NCBI RefSeq assembly: GCF_028769735.1
Contig: NC_088178.1
Span: forward strand, 22,518,357 to 22,582,356
Reading direction: 5' to 3'
Length of the DNA: 64,000 nt
DNA from: Zonotrichia leucophrys gambelii
Taxonomy: Eukaryota; Chordata; Aves; Passeriformes; Passerellidae
A program made the translations under genes and the position numbers. Under the pieces are notes generated by a model. That model was not told the DNA's origin, searched no databases, and saw only the letters and a list, made by a program, of their open reading frames with translations. Positions 59,270 through 64,000 of this stretch are shown here, piece after piece (position 1 is the first letter of the stretch; each line of letters starts with the position of its first letter).

Positions 59270-59470
59270 AGGCTGATGATTTAGTCAGGTGTAAGCATGA
59301 AGTTTCCAATTTAGAGAAATAAATCTAAAGTGATTTTATTATCCTCTGTTTTACCCTGACACCCTGCTTCACCCCGACTCCCTGTCAGAGCACGCATGAC
59401 GTGTTTATACAGGCTGCGCTGTAATCGACCGGCAGCCAATATAACACGAGACACAAAATGCATCTTCTGC
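59270..59470. promoter_or_regulatory. Candidate enhancer with CRE and forkhead sites
   Basis: CpG is retained in CpG-poor surroundings (CCCCGACTC, GCACGCATGACG, CTGCGCTG, AATCGACCGG, AACACGAG). TGACGT at 59397-59402 is a CRE core, TGTTTAT at 59402-59408 a forkhead-type site overlapping it by one base, and TAATC at 59422-59426 an OTX/PITX-type core. A CCAAT lies shortly after, near 59,436. Regulatory function is inferred. Confidence 0.4.
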
Positions 59471-62400
59471 CTAACGCAGGCTTTGGTACCTTTGATATTT
59501 CATCATCTTCCTTCTCCTCTGCAGACAACTCTTCCTTCCTTTCTCTGAATCCCTCCTATTCTGCCTGGCAGGATTGTGTGCCCTGGCTCCACAGAAAGAG
59601 TTGTCAGTGTGCCGAGACATGGAGTTTTGGATCTCCTTGTGTAGCCACAGCTTTGTTTTGCTTCATTCCATGCATCTTCCAGGGAGATCCTTGGATCAGA
59701 CTAGGCATCCTGTGGCTGGAGTAATTTTAACAAATGTGTGTGCTTGAAACACCCCAAAAAATATTTTTTTTTTAGTGGCAATTGGTAAAATTTTAAATAG
59801 AAAATGTCTTGCTTACTTATTTTCTGTGTTAGGAGAAAATATTCTATGAAAACTCTATGTTTAGATTTTGACAGTATACTCATAAAAAAAATTATGTGAT
59901 TCAATTAGCTGAAAATACCTGCTTTCAAAAGTTACTAACAGAGAAAGCAATATAAAAGTACAGATAGCGATGCTGGGGGGAAGAAAGCAAACTGCTTTGG
60001 CCAGGTTCTCTGATCCTGTTGATTAGGAGCCTGTGCAATTTAGTTATTAGTTAGAACATAAGGACACAAACAGCAATAGATCAAATTCATTTCTTCATCT
60101 CAGATATATCCCTGTTGACTTCACTGAAGTTCCTTTAATGATGAATTTGTCCCGCTGGCTCAAAGATAAAAAGAGAAGTTATTTTTGTTTAATATTTCAA
60201 CAAGGGGAAGAGGTTAGCGAGGGAATTCGGTTTGCACAAGTTGTGTTTTTCCATAAAGTTTAGCAAGGGCAGCCACCACCTAGCCAGCTCTGTTGTATAT
60301 TTGTCTTTTTGAGGGCTGAGTGCTTTCTCTATGGACTCTCCCAAGCCCTTGCAAGGCAATTTTTGCCAGACCCACCCCGCAAAGGACACTCGCAGCCATG
60401 GTTTGTTTGTGTTCCTGCCAGCAGTGTAGGGATCTGCCCTCCTTCAGGTGCCTGCTGATCTGATTTCATCTGTGGTAGAACTTTGGGAGGCAGAGCTGTG
60501 TCTGTCTGTTGTCCCTGGCACTGCAGCAACTGAGTGCCACCACCTGGTGCTCCCAGCAACGTGCCTAACCCTGGTCCAAATGTGGCTGCGCTTTCCCTGG
60601 GTGAGTCCCTTGTTGCTGGGCTTGTGTTTGCCTTAGTGCATGGGTTTGACTGATATGATGGCCTTGGCTGTCCAATATTTTTCTCTTGTGCTTTAGCAGG
60701 AATGAGTTCATGTTTTTTTCCACCTCCATCAAAGTGTCCTGGCTGAAGGCAGAGTAGTGAGAGAGGCCAGGACTCCCCAAAACCTGGGATTGCCTTTGGA
60801 GACTGTGTGAGGCAAAAGCCAGCTCCAGCCAGGCTGCTTCTGCTTGTACCTGCACTGTGTGAAGGAGCAGGATTCCATATTCCCCATTCAAACCAGACCA
60901 GGACTCTGCATGGATTGCAGGCAGATGAATGAGGAGGCTTGGCTTTCTTGTGGGACCAAACTCTGGGTGGACTTGGTGATGTGAGAATCCCTCCTCTGTA
61001 CTCCCTGGAGCAGACAACTTATGCTGTGGTGTTTGGCTGTTGAGCAGCATGGGTTGAGTTTATGGATGTTGCACAGGTGTTCATGGAGAATTGTTTCACC
61101 ACCTCATTCTTGCTCCTGGGAAAGTGGCCTCTGGCCCAGGCAAGAAGTCAAAATCTTCACTGGTCACTGTCCATCCTGGAGTTCAAGGCACCTGGCAGGT
61201 TTCTCTAAGCCTTGGCTAACAATAGCCTCTCTGCTGTGAGCAGTAGTGCTTTTAAAACTGAGAAGAAAATGTTTTTACAGAAGATCAGGAAATCTTTCCC
61301 GTGCTCTTCTCATTCTTGTATCCCTGGGTGCTTTCCAGAGTCATTCAAAATCATTGCAACTCAACAAATGGAAACACCAAGTAGGGCAGTGTGTGGTTTG
61401 GCAAACTCCTCAATCTGAAGCAACTTTAGGGAGACCCCAGCTTTCTCCAAGGAAGAAGAATCTTTAAATAGTAATGTTTCTGGAAAAGAACTGCCATTTT
61501 TTGAGATGCTAACCTGGATCTGGTTAGTGACACAGCAGTGTCACTTTATTTCCCTCTTGGTCCACTGTCCCTTGTGTTGGCCATTGTCCATGGCTACCTG
61601 TGAGATGGGCCTCAGTGATGGCGGAACTGGGGGAAAGTTTCTCAGGAGAATGAGCTTAGGACTTGGCTGTGCTTGCATTTACCCATGATGAATGCTGCTA
61701 TTCATCCCCTAGTTCCTGTAGCATGTGGAAATCTGGATGTAGGATGAGGGTCTTCAGGTGTGGGATTTTGTTGTGCCCTCATTCCTTGATATGAGGTTTG
61801 GCAACCATTCCTGGATCTCCTAGTTCTGTAGGCCTCATGGCTGTCTCTGCCCAGGACAAAACACTTTTGGGACAGAAAGGGCGAGAGCAAGAAAGCCTAG
61901 AGAAAACAGATGTGAGGGGTTGAATAAAAAGTTAAGAGGTTAAAACCTTGATGTAGCCACATGGCTGTGAGGAAGAATGCTGGGGTAGGAGCTGGCAGCA
62001 TATTCATGTGGTACTCCCCTGCCCTGACCCAGTGTCAGTGCCCTCAGCATCTCCTGCTGTCCTGCTTCCTCCTGCCTTACCCAGTAGCCCTCATGCCAGC
62101 ATGTCCCTGCTGCCACTCAAGTGGACGAGCATCGGGCTGGGAGACCACACGTGAACGTCTTGTGAGGTACAGATGTTACAGAGTCAAAGCCTGGCCACCC
62201 TTGGTCTAGGAGGGACTTGGGTTTCCAGTGCCCCAGAGAAGCAGGAAGTGCAGGAGACATGGATATCATGAGAAAAGAATCGATAGTCCCCCCTCAGCCT
62301 GACCAAATATTGATTTTGCCCTTCAGTTCGTATCGTTTTTCACTGCCTCGCCAGCCCTCGGGGTGGGAGCTCCTGTCACAGCCCCACCAAGGGTGTTTGG

Positions 62401-62699
62401 GGAAGGGAGGGATGCTGAGGGACCAGGCCTCTCACTGGGCAGGGTGAGAACAAGGAGAAGTCACCTCCTAAGCTGGGGGGCTGGCAGTGGTGGGGAGGGG
62501 AGCTTTTGTCACCCACTTCTCCCCCAAACCTCCAGCCCCATCCCAGTACTAATGCTATTGAGGGAGCTTATGTTGGAAGAGATTTACAGTCTTGCATTCT
62601 CTGTCAAGTGCCCCCCACTGTGCTATGACTCTGCTCTATGTTTAAGGTTTGATATAAAATCCAGGGAATGCAAAGGATCTTCCTGCCTTTCGTCAGTTT
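59471..62699. other. Gene-free DNA
   Basis: No gene or recognised mobile element over 3.2 kb. AT-rich part at about 59,730-60,200; a few CpG at about 62,130-62,360. Open frames are short, without domains. Confidence 0.5.
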
Positions 62700-63350
62700 T
62701 GGAGTAGACACTTAATTTTCAAATCCAGTCATTAATAAATGAAACAATTGGCAACCACAACTCAGCCTTCCCCAGCAATTTGCGCTACCACAACTTTGCA
62801 GGAGTGCTGCTATCCAAACACTCCCAAATTACGATTTTTAACTCAAAATTTTATCTTCCACTGCTGGAGGTAAAACTATTAATATAAAAATAAAAGCTAA
62901 TTCTGTCCTGGTTGTTTTTCTTCATGAGGTCAGCAGTCCCTGAGGAATCATAAGCAAAATAGCAGAGTGCCTAACAAGAAATAGAAAAAAATAATCTCTC
63001 ATGGCATGAAAAAGAAAGATGTTTGGAATGTTTTTAAAGGATGTTCTTTAGCTTTCTTTGGTTGCAGCTTCTACCACATATATTATGTTTTCCTGGGATT
63101 GGAAATGACAGTCTTCTTTTGCTGTTGCTAAAAGCTAGACTTGCTGGGAATTATGTAGCCAGTTAATATTTTTTTTTAATTTGTAGATGATTTATATATT
63201 GATATAATGATGCAAACCCACTTTGAATCCCCATTAAAACAATAATTTTCAACAATTCTGTGGTCTGAAGGAAATACTGACTTGTCATCTTCACAAATCT
63301 CTGGCTTAATTTTAAGTTATGTTACCTGATGGGAAAATAGTCTTTAAAGC
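62700..63350. promoter_or_regulatory. Weak candidate AT-rich regulatory block
   Basis: AT-rich, non-repetitive sequence with TTCATTAATAAATG-like, TATTAATATAAAAATAAAAG and CCATTAAAACAATAATTTTC segments. There is no frame or repeat family. The call rests on composition only. Confidence 0.25.
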
Positions 63351-64000
63351 AGGAAAAATGGTATATGGACTTTTTTTCAGACAGTTTTGGGTAGTATTTC
63401 TGTATAAACCAAAAAAACCAACCAGCCCCCAAAAAAGTCAGAACACCAATAAGTGTCAGAGCTGTGTGTGTGTTCATATGATGTGAGCCACCTGTCGCAA
63501 AGAAAAACTAGGCTAATTTTCAAATTCTCATCTGTATTTTGCACATCTGGACGCATTGGTCTTTTCTTAGCAGCGCTGCATGTTAAGGCAAGATGCTTCA
63601 TTCAGGGATGCTTGCAGTGGTGGAGCAGGTACCAGGAGGGCTGTAGGATCCCCACACCTGAGGGCTTTCAACACCTGCTCTGCTCTTGGCAATAATCCTC
63701 CTGCAAGGGGGAAATGGGACCAGGCAATCTCCTTTTACCCTTTCCAGATAATCCATCCATTTTCTATGGTGCTTTTGCACCTTTTCCAGGGCTGTCTTCT
63801 GTTGTGTGGTGGGGCAGTGCTGTCCTGAAGCAGCTGCAGGCTGACTGTAACCTCAGGGACATTGGAGATCCCATCTGCAGTGTGGATGTGTTAAATACAC
63901 AAGACTGAAGTCATGCTCTTTTAAGCAAAAGGGTTTGTGTCCCACACCGTGACACAGGCAAAAAAGCCTGAATTTTGCCCGTGTAGGTATTTTGCTATGG
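63351..64000. other. Gene-free right end
   Basis: Nothing recognisable up to the end of the window. Short open frames only. Confidence 0.45.

Noticed and set aside
24546..64000. Exons of TRABD2B, the mammalian downstream neighbour
   Set aside because: No open frame resembled it; in mammals it lies some 300 kb away, so it probably lies outside this window.
1..64000. CRISPR arrays, operons, tRNA or rRNA genes
   Set aside because: The window is vertebrate nuclear DNA. No spaced direct repeats, cloverleaf-type box pairs or ribosomal RNA sequence were noticed; a covariance-model scan was not possible.

Overview
This window is vertebrate nuclear DNA, and the repeats point to a bird. Three fragments have the CR1 LINE 3' end typical of birds and reptiles, including its short terminal repeats. 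One solo retroviral LTR is of a type widespread in neoavian, especially songbird, genomes. A passerine is my best guess, but it rests on the LTR type alone.

Only one protein-coding gene can be supported: an intronless forkhead gene at 2633-3973 (+), identified as FOXD2 from its forkhead domain, MTLG start, EH1-type FSIDNIIG motif and SSCHF carboxyl end. It has a TATA box at 2064-2070, a 5' leader of about 535 bases with no upstream ATG, and a likely polyadenylation signal at 4994-4999. Its mammalian neighbours (FOXE3 and FOXD2-AS1 on one side, TRABD2B on the other) were not recognised here.

The window has two sequence regimes. From about 440 to 15,070 the DNA is GC-rich and retains CpG far beyond the gene, as in the wide unmethylated, Polycomb-marked domains around developmental regulators. 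Inside it lie a 533-base uninterrupted pyrimidine tract (8885-9417) and two enhancer-like blocks near 13.0 and 13.9 kb, the second with a palindromic RFX X-box. From about 15,070 to the end the DNA is CpG-poor and gene-free. It carries the CR1 copies (18.0, 30.1-31.2 and 39.9-40.1 kb), the solo LTR with 5-base target duplications (20.3-20.9 kb) and several simple repeats.

The gene-free part also holds blocks that look like conserved regulatory DNA. They have homeodomain palindromes, an octamer, MEIS-type, TEAD-type and forkhead motifs, islands of retained CpG, and no recognisable repeat. The best are near 21.7-24.5, 38.7-39.5, 42.3-42.6, 56.0-58.5 and 59.3-59.5 kb. The simplest reading is one developmental transcription-factor gene followed by its downstream regulatory desert. 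Conservation of these blocks is inferred from sequence character, since no alignment was possible. No new multi-gene system was found.
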